Shown in pieces: positions 8,495 through 19,873 of a stretch of DNA of 64,000 bases; the first letter of the stretch is position 1, and every line of letters begins with the position of its first letter. The translations under genes were made by a program, and so were the position numbers. Source of the DNA: Spiroplasma endosymbiont of Clivina fossor (lineage in GTDB: Bacteria > Bacillota_I > Bacilli_A > Mycoplasmatales > Nriv7); assembly GCF_964031115.1 (NCBI RefSeq), contig NZ_OZ035006.1, positions 1,737,605 through 1,801,604 on the forward strand, written 5' to 3'. A model generated the notes under the pieces. It had not been told where the DNA came from. It ran no database searches and was given only the letters and a program-made list of their open reading frames with translations.

Positions 8495-10141
8495 ATGCCC
8501 ATTGGAACTAATATAACTGCTTTGCAGTTGAGAGTTATTAAAACTACGCGGTTGCCTCAAAAACAAGAAAATGATTTTTTACTGGAATTATTAAAATTTG
8601 TTGGTGTGCAAGTCATTGGTATTTTATTAGCAAAATTTACTGCGGGTCTGTCGCTAAAATTTTCTCTAAGTGCTGGATTATCAAATTTAACATCCCAATT
8701 AATTGCTTCAAGTGTGCGCGTTGTAACTGATTTTACAATTAATCAAGTCTATGATATTTATAAAGAACAAAGTAATACAATAAACACTTTACTTAATTTA
8801 ACGCCAGCTATTGGTGAAATTAGTAAGATATCAAGAGCTTATAAAACAACAAAGTTTTTTAATCTAGCGAAAGAAAATAAAATTATTAATCACTTAGGAA
8901 TAACAACGGCTAATAATTTAGAGCAGGTTATTTCGCAGGTTCATAATAAAAAAATTATTCTTGACAAATATAAAACTTGATTTGACTATACTAAAAAACC
9001 AACTAAAGAAACCATGCTTAATCATTTAGGATTTTTGGCACGAAAACAATTTGTTAAGAATTATAAAAGTTCAAATGTAACAACATTAGGTCAACTTTTG
9101 GAAATGGAAACATTACTAAGAAAAATTAATCCTAATCTTGTAACTAAAACAAGGATATTTAAAGAAAAATGAGGTAATCAATTTTTAAATCGTTACGGAA
9201 CAAACATTAATGAAATTTCAAAAATGCCAACAGAAAATTGATTTAATTTAATTACCCAGATGCAAAAATCAGGAATTCGTCAAGGTACATTATTGTCACT
9301 AAATACTTTACGAGCAGAAAATGTTTTTCGTTCTCAATTTCTTAAAAGATTTAATAAAATTATGGAAAAATCAAAAAAATTACAAAAATTGTCGCCAGCA
9401 TATCAAATTCAAAAAGGTTTAAATAAAGTGTTTGAACCTGTAAGAAAAACGATTAAAGAGATAGAATTAAAGACTAAAACCAAAATTCAAGAATATACAA
9501 ATTTTAAGAACATTATTTCAAGAGTGCAAAAGAAAATAATTACCGATGGTACTTTATTGCCATTAATATCTGATGTCTTTTTTGCAGTCAAAGTTAAACC
9601 AACAGGAATACTAACAGATATTGCGATTACAATTTACTACCAAAATCCTGAATATCGACCAATAGGACCAATAATTACTACTCCCTTAAAATTACAACAG
9701 TTAATAACTGCATCTAGTCCTTTTAAATTTTATATGTATGAAAGTGGTTGATCAATTGGTTGGGGTAAAACTAAAGGTAACATATTATCTTTAATGCCAT
9801 TTTTACCAGCAAATGTTCAAGAATTTTACATCAATAGCATAAAGTTATATCGAGTTTTAACTCCGCTTTTAAAAATAACTTATGACCGTTATAAAGAAGG
9901 AAATTTATTTAAAGTTAAAGAAAATTTAAATCAAGTTTTTAATAAAGACAACTATGTTAATTGAGCCGTTGATAGCGTTTTGGGTAAGGGAATTGTTTGA
10001 CGAAATGTTAAAAACCGCATTGTTAGGCCACTTGTTAAAAACAAAAATATTAATTTTAAAATTAATGCTAAAAATATGATCCAAAAACAAATAACTAAAA
10101 AAATTACTACTATCAATAAAAAACTAAATCGGAAGTGATAA
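8495..10141 (+). CDS. Large virion protein with N-terminal membrane-active region, 548 aa
   Basis: Residues about 28-75 are hydrophobic and glycine/serine rich (GVQVIGILLAKFTAGL), then the protein becomes basic and helical. The frame passes several UGA-Trp codons. It lies between capsid and tail-type genes. A membrane-penetrating internal or ejection protein is one possibility for a short-tailed phage, but no family motif was recognised. The element 2 copy (26364-28010) is intact. Confidence 0.55.
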
Positions 10142-10144
10142 AAA

Positions 10145-11494
10145 ATGCTCTTAAAAGAACTTTGACCAAATATAACCATTAATGGTTATCATACTATCAA
10201 ACCACTTACTGGAACCTTAGATGCTATACCATCTAAATATAAAGATTTAAATTTTGCTAATTTTGATGATTGATTTAAAACTTTCGCTTTAAGAGCTCAA
10301 AATGATTGCAACATGTATCTTGACTTTATCTTTAATAAGTGAGAATTTACTACTTTTCCTGATGAAATTAAAGAAACCGTTATAGACATGATTTATATTT
10401 TGATTGAGCATTGAGTGTTTAACAGAGTTCCAGTTGAATTTTTTGTTGATGCAACAAATAATTTGAATATTTCTAGTACAAGTTATATCGCCTCTACTCT
10501 AGCAAATAATACTCAAGATAGGATTCCACAAAGAGTTAAAGCATTAGCTAATTTTACAGAATTAAAAAATTTTTTAATTCCTTATAATGATGAAAATACA
10601 GTTGATGCCAATATGATTGATTTAGGTTTGTATTACAGTAAATTTGTTGTTGATAAGTTATTAGAAAAAGAAAAAAATGAACGATTAAAAAAACAATTAA
10701 AATTTTTTCAAAGTCGCTGTCAGGATTACACATGCCCCCAAAATCCTAATCTTAGAGGGCCTGTAACTAATTTAGTTATTGAGGAATATGCAAGTTCTGA
10801 TTATGAACATGAAACAGAAACTTTAACGGTATCTTTCCCTAAACAAATTGGCACTTTACCACCAAATGCTTTACAACCTAATCCTCAAGAGGGCGATTAT
10901 ACGCACGCTACAACAGCTGATTTTTCTGCCAAATTACAAAAGCAACTAAATTTGATTTTTCAAAATTTTCAAAATATCCAAAAATCGTTAATTGGAGCGA
11001 TTGCTTGATTTTCTCAATTAAAAAAATTGGAAGAGGGTTGACTGCCACTTTCAGAAAAGGCATACACCGTCATTCTTGCCGACGGCAGTCAATTGGTGAC
11101 GCCTAGCCTTCGCGAGGGCGATTTTGTGCGACACAAAAAAGACAATCCTTTAAACGCAGAAAATGACAATGTCGGTCACCACATTCATCCGATTTATGTG
11201 GCTCCGAAATTAGACAAACCCAATTCTTCTTTTGTTTTCAAATGAAAAAAAAATTATTTTTTTACAACAACAGGGTGAAATGTGGGCACAATGCCCCACA
11301 CGCCGGAAGATTCTGACATTGTTATGCAGTCCTCACTTATTTTGGATGCTTGACCAAAAGAGGTCCCGGAAGAAATTTATTTATTTTTTTCAGCCGAAAC
11401 AGAAAAAAATGAAACTGATATTTTAGAAACCCGCCCACAAAATACTAGTTTAATAGCTCACATTTATGTGGGCCTAGGGGCTAAAATTAAATAA
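10145..11494 (+). CDS. Tail-type virion protein with compositionally distinct C-terminal domain, 449 aa
   Basis: The N-terminal 290 residues have ordinary AT-rich codon use. A central Pro-rich linker (PPNALQPNPQEGDY) leads to a C-terminal domain with GDFVRHKKDNPLNAEN and NVGHHIHPIYVAPKL, encoded by DNA that is strikingly GC-rich for this genome (about 11030-11390). The domain still uses UGA for Trp. The layout, attachment domain then variable distal domain, suggests a tail fibre or receptor-binding protein. Element 2 copy at 25011-26360. Confidence 0.5.
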
Positions 11495-11512
11495 GAGAGG
11501 AGAAAGTATCAT

Positions 11513-11785
11513 ATGAATTCAGAAACAGTAGCAAGTATTTTTACAGCAATTATTGGCGGTTTGGGTGGAACGGCTGGCATTACGGGAATAATCTCGGCTT
11601 TAAAAACAAAAAAGGAGGCGAAAAAAATGGAGCAAGAAAATAAAGAAGCGTTAAATAAAATTGATACTAAATTAATGATTATAAATAATAAGATTGATAT
11701 GGTTATTGCTATCAAAAATAATAACGCTAATAAAAACGAGATTAATATTAACAAACCAAAACGAGGAGCTAAAAATAATGGCTAA
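11513..11785 (+). CDS. Holin-like protein, 90 aa
   Basis: GAGAGGAG precedes the ATG. A Gly/Ile-rich membrane segment (residues 8-28) is followed by a charged coiled coil and a basic tail. This is the pattern of small phage holins with one transmembrane helix, but Spiroplasma has no cell wall, so the export or lysis role is uncertain. Overlaps the next gene by 8 bp. Confidence 0.5.
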   Translation: MNSETVASIFTAIIGGLGGTAGITGIISALKTKKEAKKMEQENKEALNKIDTKLMIINNKIDMVIAIKNNNANKNEININKPKRGAKNNG

Positions 11786-11918
11786 AAAATTATTTTGATT
11801 GAAAATGTTAATTTACTTTTTAAACTTTATTACTCTAGGACTTGTACCTTTGGGGAAATTAATTTCTGAAAAAATTGAAATTTTAAAAAAACAAGTTGAA
11901 GAATTGGAAAGTAAATAA
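11778..11918 (+). CDS. Small membrane protein, 46 aa
   Basis: One transmembrane helix (about residues 6-28) and a short C-terminal coiled coil. Its start overlaps the previous stop and its TAA overlaps the next ATG (TAATG), so the three genes are coupled. It may be a second lysis-type protein. Confidence 0.55.
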
Positions 11919-13180
11919 TGCCATTACGATTTACTAAAAAATGATTTAGTGATAAAGATGATAATGTAGTAGTTAAAAAACGCGAAATTGAAAAATCAAT
12001 TTTGCGAATGTATGGTTTTGCTCCTTTTGGTCATGAAGATTATTATAAATCGTATGTGTCCGACACTATGGCTAATGCATTAACTCCTAAGAAGTTGGAA
12101 ATTAATATTAGTCAACAAGATTTATCACCAAAAATAATGGCATGACTTTATAAAAATGATTTTCAAAGTAAAAACTGGATTAATGAGAAACGAGCTAGCG
12201 ATATTGGTATTTCAGCATTTCTAATTTTTTTAAATCAAGGAATTATGAATTTTCAACCCATACGAGTAGCAGAGCGAGAATATGATGTGTTGGGAAATTT
12301 AATTCAATGTACAATTTTTTACGACGACTATAAGAAAAATAATCTTAATTTACGCATGTACGAAACTTACCAATTAGAAAACAGCAAAGTAAAAATTACG
12401 CGTGAAATTTATGAACTAAGCACCAAAAAAATTGTTGACAATAATGGCACTTCCAAATTAGAACAAACAATAATAAAAGTTAATGATTTTGAAAAACAAC
12501 GCAATAATGAAAAATTAAATATTAACCAAGTTTTAGAAATTAATTACATACCAATTGCAATTTTTTCTAATTTACCAAGTGAGCGTGCTGACATCGCTGG
12601 TGTTGAAGATAAATTGAAAGCTTTAGATATTTTTTATGAACAAAGCATTCTAGATGCGATTTTAAACGCCACAAGATTTCTTATTAATACAAATTCACTT
12701 GTTGGTAATGTTCAAAAAAATGTAAATAAGATTATTGATGATTTTATTAAAAATCATGTTTTAGTCATGAATTATGATCAAGCACAAAATCCAATACCCT
12801 TTTCTACTATTAATGGTCAATTTAGAGGAAAAGAATTAACTTATTTATATGATTGAAATGTGACCGAGATTAATAAACGGATTGGAATGCATGTACCTGC
12901 AATTCATAAAGGGGCTCAACAAACTCGTCAAGAAAGTTCTGCGGTTAATATTCAAACTAACAATATGCTCGAGCAAAAATTATTATTACGAGAAGAAGCC
13001 CATGCAAACTTTATTTACTTACTACTTAAATTTGACCGCGACTTGAATGGTAACAGTTTTATTTCAAAAGAACTTGAAAAAATGACAATCAAAGTCAATT
13101 TGAATGTAACGACCACAATTGGTAAAGAAATTAATAATATTGATATGAAAGGACAAGAAAATGGCGGATTGGAAGACTAA
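11918..13180 (+). CDS. Portal protein, 420 aa
   Basis: The protein has the size and helical core of a small-phage portal. A wing/stem-like region contains IAGVEDKLKALDIFYEQSI and LNATRFLINTN, and a Gln/Glu-rich helix QTRQESSAVNIQTNNM occurs where portal proteins line the channel. It is within the structural operon of an element that also carries a terminase. The identification rests on these patterns and is moderately sure. The frame crosses a UGA-Trp at residue 314. Intact in both copies (23325-24587). Confidence 0.6.
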
Positions 13181-15205
13181 ACCAAGTCAAGAAAATGAAA
13201 CAAAATATCGTGATTATGCAATTGATAATACTCCACTGGACTTTGCAAATTACACCGAACAATCAGACCCTGACTTGCATACAATTTATAACGAAACAAG
13301 AAAACGCGAATTATATATTTACCCTTTAAATAACCTGATTAAAAACACAAATAAACCCCTAATTTATACTTTTCTCCCAATGTTGTTAAAATTGGCTTTA
13401 TTGACCCGTTAGAAGTTAAAAAAACGATTGCTTATGAAGTTAGTGACTTTAATTTAGAATTAGATGCTCGCAATGCTACTAATATTCAAGATAATAGTGT
13501 TGAATATACTATGGTCGATGCCAAGACTATAATTTTTCAAGATGAAAGTTTATACGGCAAATTTAATCTTCATGTTGTTTCTATTGGTGAACCGGCAAAC
13601 GAAAATAATTTGGATGAATTGTATATTATAAATTCTTATACTGAACGCCATGCCCCAAAATCAATTAAGGTAACCAAGGAAACGGTTTTGGTACGGGTGC
13701 AAGATTTTAAAGTTCGTGGTTCTAATCCCATTATTGTCCGTATTCAAAAACAATTGCCCGAAGATACAAAGGTTAAAGCAATTACTATTAAATTTCCACG
13801 GCAAGCTTTATTTGGAAATATTAAATTAATTGGGGAAGTAAACGGCGTGGAGGGTTATCCGCGATTATTTATAGAAAATGACAAGGTTATGTTACCAATG
13901 CTATCAATGCCGATTGAAACTGAACCAAAAGTTAGAATATTGCAACAATGAATGTCTAGTCAAGTTTTAGCATGAGAAAAAGCAAAATTGTTTTTTAATG
14001 AGAAAAGTGCTTTAGATTTGATTACGGTTGGTGGCGGAACAGAATCAAGAAAAAAAGTTTTTATTGATGCAAGAGTAACATCAATGCATATTACTAGAAA
14101 TACACAAAAATATCAGAGTGTACCTGTTGGTTGCCTACCAGTGGATTTATTAAAAGAAAATATTATTTTAAATGAAACAATCACTCTACCTGGTGCTATC
14201 GGCGGACTTAAGCCAAGTTGTCTAGACGCTACCTCATATAATTTAACCAAGAATTATGATAGAGTGGAGTTAGAATTTAAGGAAATATTTAGGATTGACA
14301 GCTTACAAAAAGTATTATTAGACATGTTAGATTATACTTATAACTATCGTTCTAATTTTAAACACGCTAAATATTATTCCGATGAAGATAAACAATTTTT
14401 ATACGGTCAACCAAAAAATGCTGTGGCTAAATTAAAAGAAGAAAAATTTGTTGGTCAAAAACCAGAAATAGTTATTACAAACTTATTTGAAGATTGAAAA
14501 TTTGAAAATCCAAAATTATTAAAACATCCATCAGTACAAATTTTTAAACAAATTATTATGATGCTTTCTGAATATATTTTTTCAGAATTATCTATTAATA
14601 TGGGTTTAAATGACGATTATAAATTATTATTGCCTTATTATTTTGAGCTCATTTCAGTTCCATTGGATGAGGATGGATATTATAAATTTAAAGATGTAGA
14701 AGTTGTTTTAAAATCAGAATATTTTGATTTTCATAATAACCAAATTAAATTAATTAATAATGATATTTCGCAAAATCAATTATTTAAATTGAATAGTAAC
14801 CAGTTTAATTGACTGCCATTAATTAATAATTTGGAACCAAACGACATCCCTAGTTTATTGCCAAAAGATATTAAGTTAGCAGATGGCAATTATGGAAAGA
14901 ATTTTGTTAATTTTATTATTGATAAAAATAATTTAAATTTAGTAATGAAAATTTATGGTAGTAGCTTAAAGAAATTGTTAAGTAATTTTGAGTGAATGAA
15001 CGAAACAAATAAATTTGATAACATTAATAGTTGTAAATTTACTTTAGAAGATGAAATAAAAACTTTTAAACGATTAGAAGTTTCAGCAATTTTTGGTAAA
15101 GGAAAATATAGTTTTGAAATTGAAACTGATGATAAATTAATTAAAATTAATAATATTGATATATTTAATGATAAATTGAGTTCATATTCAGTATTAGAAA
15201 TTTAA
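13161..15205 (+). pseudogene. Large tail-type virion gene, frameshifted in element 1
   Basis: The start overlaps the portal gene by 20 bp. The frame MADWKTKPSQENETKYRDYA breaks near 13358-13375, where element 1 has two extra C residues and lacks three bases compared with element 2. It then reopens and runs, with several UGA-Trp codons, to 15205. Intact length would be 681 residues. It is the last and largest structural gene and is probably a tail knob or distal tail protein. Strand-rich composition and lack of enzyme motifs fit this. Confidence 0.65.
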
Positions 15206-15296
15206 GTTTGATCTTACTGGTTTAAAATGGTTACCTTACACACATAATATAAACGAATCTCCAATATTTATACGAAGTGCATATTTTGTTTACAAA

Positions 15297-15334
15297 AGAA
15301 GAAAAAAGACGATAATTATCGTCTTTTTTCTTCT
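15297..15334. terminator. Bidirectional terminator between structural operon and small membrane gene
   Basis: A 17-bp perfect stem (AGAAGAAAAAAGACGAT and its inverse) around AATT, with A and T runs on both sides. It serves the structural operon on the plus strand and the small gene on the minus strand. Element 2 has a different but equally strong hairpin at 21241-21290. Confidence 0.8.
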
Positions 15335-15338
15335 TTCA

Positions 15339-15497
15339 CTACCTCTTTTTAGATTTTAAGTTATAACCAGCACCGTCGGTTCAATTATCTATTCTATATA
15401 GTGCAATGCTTCCTAAAATTATTGATATTACTATTCCTGTAATCACAAATACCCCCCCCCATATTTTTATTTTTCTTTTATTTTTTTGTTCTTGCAT
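15339..15497 (-). CDS. Small membrane protein with G9 tract, 52 aa (intact copy)
   Basis: A strong GGAGGAG site precedes the ATG at 15497. The basic N-terminus is followed by WGG, encoded within a run of nine G, then one transmembrane helix and a short polar tail. The gene lies 42 bp downstream of the terminator of a structured RNA. Gain or loss of a G would shift the frame right before the membrane helix, and the element 2 copy is shifted at exactly this place. The role is unknown; exclusion, immunity or a small toxin are possible. Confidence 0.65.
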
Positions 15498-15537
15498 TTA
15501 ATAACTCCTCCAAAAATAAATTTAATTAATTGGGACT

Positions 15538-15562
15538 AAAAAGAGACCTTTCTGGGTCTCTC
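15538..15562 (-). terminator. Terminator of structured RNA, element 1
   Basis: AGAGACC and GGTCTCT pair, followed on the minus strand by a T run. Confidence 0.8.
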
Positions 15563-15758
15563 TTGTTTTGTTTTTGAAATTTAATGTCGGCTGGTCGGGT
15601 TGCTTTCACAAACGAAGCGTCAATATACTAGCATTTTATTAAGCTTACAAAAAATCTCGGCACCGCTTTTCAACCTGTTAGGGGTCCGCGTTTAGCAGGA
15701 CCTTGGGGACCCTGACTTTATTGAAAGAACTTCCGTAATTTTTTTAATTTTAATAAAC
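15539..15758 (-). ncRNA. Structured RNA with predicted pseudoknot, element 1 copy (about 220 nt)
   Basis: It is bounded by a consensus promoter and an intrinsic terminator. The GC-rich core can form an H-type pseudoknot: GGGTCC pairs with GGACCC, and CCTG inside that loop pairs with CAGG downstream. The core is unchanged between the two copies while flanks vary slightly. No long reading frame is present. It could be a packaging RNA, by analogy with small short-tailed phages, a regulator, or a leader controlling the adjacent small membrane gene. Confidence 0.65.
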
Positions 15759-15764
15759 AACTAG

Positions 15765-15793
15765 ATTATACACGCAGATTTTGTGAAAGTCAA
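15765..15793 (-). promoter_or_regulatory. Consensus promoter of structured RNA, element 1
   Basis: TTGACT, 17-bp spacer, TATAAT on the minus strand, identical to the element 2 copy. It is the closest match to the sigma-70 consensus seen in the window. Confidence 0.85.
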
Positions 15794-15826
15794 CCCTCCC
15801 AGAATCTTACTTTTTAAAAAATAGTG

Positions 15827-15832
15827 TATAAT
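15827..15832 (+). promoter_or_regulatory. Promoter -10 box for cargo gene, element 1
   Basis: TATAAT lies 33 bp upstream of the Panacea-like gene; a weak -35 (TCTTAC) is 16 bp further up. It diverges from the structured RNA promoter. The leader contains a run of seven G that may act as the ribosome site. Confidence 0.55.
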
Positions 15833-15865
15833 TAAGTTAATAATGATAGGGGGGGTGTCTTAATC

Positions 15866-16372
15866 ATGGAAAATAATAATGTTATGAATATGGCGAAATA
15901 TTTAGTTTGTAAAAATCCAGCTTTATTTAACTCAAAACAGCTTTTTTTAAAAAATGACTTCGAAATGTATAAGGGGGAATTTATGCTTCATAATTTGCTT
16001 CATTTATCACAAGTTTTTCATTTATTAATTAAGAATAAACCTTTATTTAGTGTAAATGAAGAAGTGGCATATAACAGTGGACCTGTTATTAGAAGTATTC
16101 GTAAACAACATAATAGATCTTTAATTTTTAATACAAAAAGTGAAATTAATTTAAGTAAAGAAATTAAAAGTTTTATTGATAATATTTATTTATTTTTTGA
16201 AGATGCAGACCTTGATGAACTATTTGAAATAGCCCATTATGATCAATGCTGAAAGGAAACATTTCAAAAAAGTGAAAAAAATATTAACGGCGATAAAATG
16301 GATGTTAGAGATTATATTAATTTTTATAAAAAAGAATATAAGATTGCAATAGATCATTTTTCTGAGTTGTAA
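15866..16372 (+). CDS. Panacea-like (DUF4065) protein, cargo of element 1, 168 aa
   Basis: MNMAKYLV, then LLHLSQVFHLLIKNKPLF and SGPVIRSIRK reproduce the Panacea pattern (AKYI, LQKLMYFSYIYFYKK, YGPVLREIY) seen in the gene at 19384-19854. Panacea proteins act as antitoxins that neutralise many toxin types. No large toxin is adjacent; a 36-residue gene followed it before element 2 inserted. Element 2 joined at the last codons and changed the predicted end from SELYL to SEL, so the protein is almost complete. Confidence 0.6.
16354..16367. repeat. Left 14-bp direct repeat (target duplication of element 2)
   Basis: TCATTTTTCTGAGT abuts the TGTAAATC end of element 2 and recurs at 32723-32736 next to its other end. 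The next four bases TGTA also match, so the exact length is 14-18 bp. Confidence 0.8.
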
Positions 16373-16537
16373 ATCACACACAGTTATTAGACTATGCTTC
16401 TCTTAATTGATTTCATCATACCATATTTTGTATTATTAAAATTAAAAAAATTAATTTTATTCACAATAAAAAATATTTAATTCAAAATTTAACCAAATTA
16501 AAACATTTTTCAAGAGTTTCTATTATTTTTTAAATAA

Positions 16538-17650
16538 TTATTTTGCAATAATAAATTTATTTAAAGTTTCAAATGGAGTTTTGTAATTCAAGCTTTTATG
16601 TTTTCGTTTGAAATTATAAAATGCGTACCACTCATTCAAATGAATTTGTAATTGTTTAACATCAAATTTTATTTCAAAACCACATTTTTTAAACCAAAAT
16701 AAACTATTATAATTACGGTGAAACCGTTCAATCTTTCCGTTGCTCTGAGGAGAACGGATTGGTGTGGTTTCATGGATAATTCCATTTTTTGAAAGAAAGG
16801 TTGTAAAAGGCCTTTCTTTTACTTTGTATGCTTTTTTATTACTTCAATTAGTAGTAGTGAATTCCGGAGCATTATCAGTGCGAATGCGTTTAATTGTTAT
16901 GCCAAGTTCGCCAAAATCTTTCATTGCTCTTTGCATGGCATTAATGGCATTATTGGTTCCTAAACTATCATACACATATCCAAAAGCAATTCTTGTTATT
17001 TCGTCAATGAAATCATAAACATATAATCTATACTTAGCAATAGGAAAATTTTTATCAGTAAACACTTTAGCATCCATTTGTAAAAGACCAATCTCGGAAA
17101 CTTCATAACGCTTAAAATGGCGTTTTGCTTTTTTCATTTGCGTTTTTATTTCTCCATAGCGTTTGTCTTGTTTAATTCAACGATAAAAAGTATTAATTGA
17201 TTTGGGGACATTATTTGTATCGATATCATGCACATTTTTTTGATGAATATTATGATAAAGCGATAATACACCGCCCGCACCTACAAATTTGTAATCAAAG
17301 TAATAATCACAAATTTGTTTTCTGGTTTCTAATGAAAATTGATATTTAATATTTTTTGGTGTTGTTGATTTGAATTGCAATTCATAAAAGTTGTCTTGAT
17401 AATAACCATTAATAATTTTTTTAGCTCAAATATAAAATGTCATTTTACTACCACGAAAATATTTTTTAATCAATTTATTTACAGATATGTTATCTGTATT
17501 ATTCATATATAAGTTGGTACATAAATTGAGATATTTACTTACTCATTTTTTTACTTTATAATAATATTTTTCATGATAAATCGTAGTCATTCAAGATTGT
17601 AATTTAGCTTTTAAATCTGCTAAATCATTTTTAGATACAATATACTTCAT
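16538..17650 (-). CDS. DDE (rve-type) transposase of element 2, 370 aa
   Basis: The catalytic triad is visible in LLQMDAKVF (Asp), IRTDNAPEF (Asp) and SPQSNGKIERFHRN (Glu), followed by the WYAFYNFKRKHKSLNYKTP tail of integrase-core transposases related to IS3/IS481. Residues 1-170 form an N-terminal DNA-binding part. AAAGGAAATAG precedes the start. It ends 170 bp from the element terminus and diverges from the terminase gene across only 75 bp, with no inverted repeats of its own, so it appears integral to the element. The copy at 34856-35968 is full length. Confidence 0.8.
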
Positions 17651-17725
17651 TTTCTATTTCCTTTTTTATTTTTTTCTATATCAAACACATAAAACAGTTA
17701 ATATCCATAGATAATAATTAGTATA

Positions 17726-19391
17726 ATGAAAAAAATAACTAATTACTCACAATTAAATAAAAAATATGACTTAAATTTTAGCGACAATAATTTTGGTTTT
17801 ACATGAGAAATCTTTAAGGAACTAGTTGGCGATGATTGAGCAGAATATTTTACAACGAGGTGTTTTTATCGATTTGTACCTACCGCTAGAATGACCTTTA
17901 AAACTTGAAACTGTTTAGCTTGGGATTTATGAATTTGTTGTAACTTTACAGATACATCCGCTCAAGAAGTACGACGCTATGAAAATACACATCCTGAAAC
18001 AACAATTGCTGATTTACATAATTTATGTCAATATTTAGAAGAAAAGTATGGCGTTCAAATTGGACCTGAGCACTCTACGGTGACTGGGATAGTTTGAAAA
18101 TTGAATAAAGAGGGCGGAGAAATAATTTTTCCTTCCAATCAACGAATAACTTTTATTGGTTATGCCAACGGTAATAGAATTTTTGGAACAGCTGTAAAAG
18201 GTTCTAGTTTTTTGTGTTCACGAACTGACGAAATAATTATGGCAGAAGAAAAAGAAACTTTGAGTGATAAACAATTAATTTATAGATATGAGCGTTTACA
18301 AATGTCAATGTTTCGTAGCAATCGGATTAAAGTTTCTGACAAACCCATAAAAGAACTTTCTTGAACCTTTGTTGATAAAATGACAGGACAACAAGAAACG
18401 CGCTACTTATGAAAAAGTTTTTTTGTCGCCTTCACTTGCAACCCCTATGATAAATATCACCCATTTTATGAAAAATACTGTACGCCATTTTTACCATTAA
18501 ACGACAAGATAATGAATTTATTAAAAGAAACTGGTAAAGTTTGATACGAAAATGAAAAAGAATTTGAGGGTTTAGGAATTTTTGTTTTAAGACTAACATT
18601 AGACTCCACTTGAAATAAATTACCAGAAATTTCAAGAAAAAAAGTAAACCAACTTAAAAAAGATAACCCCGATGAATATGCTATTGTAAAATATGGTTTT
18701 GAGTACTCAGACAGTGATAGTACTATCTTTCCGTTTCGAAAACATTTAAAATATACACAAAAATATGATTTAAAAGATTTTTATGTTGCCACTATTGATA
18801 TGTATAAATTTGATTTTTATAGTATCGGGATTGATTGAGCAACTGGACCAATCGATCATACTGTGCTAAAGTTTTGGGGATTTCAAGAATATAAAAAAAC
18901 TGAACTTTACGATTCATATTTAATATGTGAGATTGTTGTAACACCTGAAGATAATTTTTCTGAAAATGAAAAAATTAGTTATCTTGTAGAAGAAATCATG
19001 ACTTTAAGAGCAAATTTTTATAATTTTGCTGATGTTATTTTTAATTATGATGATAAGGCAAAAACCGCTATGGAATGAATTAAAACAAAATTAATCGAAG
19101 ATTATAGTTTTAACATTCGTACCAGCACAGCCATTAAGCACACAACACCATTAACCAAAGAAGCTGGTTTAACAGACCGCGTTATTTGAATGCGTAAATT
19201 TGTTTGGATTTGGTAATTGTCATATAAATTTACAGAATAATCCTTTTACTGCCAAATGCTACGAGGAATTAAGATATGATGAAAAACGCACTAATGTTCC
19301 TGACCCAAAAATGTATCTTGATCCTTATGATGCAGATTTTTATGCGTTATATGCTGTAAGACAGTTTATTCGTGGAAAAAATACTAATTAA
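17726..19391 (+). pseudogene. Terminase large subunit, frameshifted near C-terminus, element 2
   Basis: The ATPase domain contains a degenerate Walker A (ARMTFKT), a Walker B-like SRTDEIIMAEE and the coupling motif FTCNPYDKYHPFY. The nuclease domain begins with YSIGIDWATG. An extra A near 19197 (CGTAAATTT versus CGTAATTT in element 1) breaks the frame about 65 residues before the end. The last residues also differ from the intact copy at 33110-34780 because the cargo boundary lies here. The 3' end overlaps the antitoxin gene tail to tail. Confidence 0.75.
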
Positions 19392-19854
19392 TTATTATAT
19401 CCCGATCACTTGGCAAACTAATATCAAGTCCGTTTCTTGCTTTTATTCAATATTCAGATTTATGTGCTTCTGCTACAAGAAGCATAGCTGACAATTTTGA
19501 ATAATCAATTAAAGCTTCATCAATTAATTTACAAACAGTTTCATTTTTTAAATCAGGAATTATTTTTTTAGATGTTTTTATTTCAACAATTTTATTATCT
19601 CTAAACTTTATTTCTGAAGACGGAAAATAATTAAAAAATAAACCGTAATCTCTTGTATGATAATAAATTTCTCTTAAAACTGGACCATATACTCATGCTT
19701 CAAATTTTTCATCAAACAACAATAAACCAGTTTTTTTGTAAAAATATATGTAAGAAAAATACATCAATTTTTGTAATTTAATAGAACTATTAATATTATA
19801 TTTTTTAGTTATATACTTTGCTATTGAAAAAATATTTTGTTTACCTAATTTCAT
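19384..19854 (-). CDS. Panacea (DUF4065) antitoxin, cargo of element 2, 156 aa
   Basis: SIKLQKLMYFSYIYFYKK, LLLFDEKFEAW and VYGPVLREIY are the hallmark sequence of the Panacea/SocA-like domain, which neutralises diverse toxins. The chosen ATG at 19854 has GAAGGTGG upstream; an in-frame ATG at 19887 is less likely. It follows the toxin candidate by 19 bp on the same strand. The stop overlaps the end of the terminase gene by 8 bp. Confidence 0.8.
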
Positions 19855-19873
19855 TTCAACCACCTTCAATCGT

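Noticed and set aside
16764-17018. Plus-strand 84-codon frame opposite the transposase
   Set aside because: Antisense shadow of the conserved DDE core, also seen at 35488-35742.
16538-17650. The transposase gene as an independent IS inserted near the element end
   Set aside because: No inverted repeats flank the gene on its terminase side, only 75 bp separate it from the terminase start, and it is in the same place in both elements.
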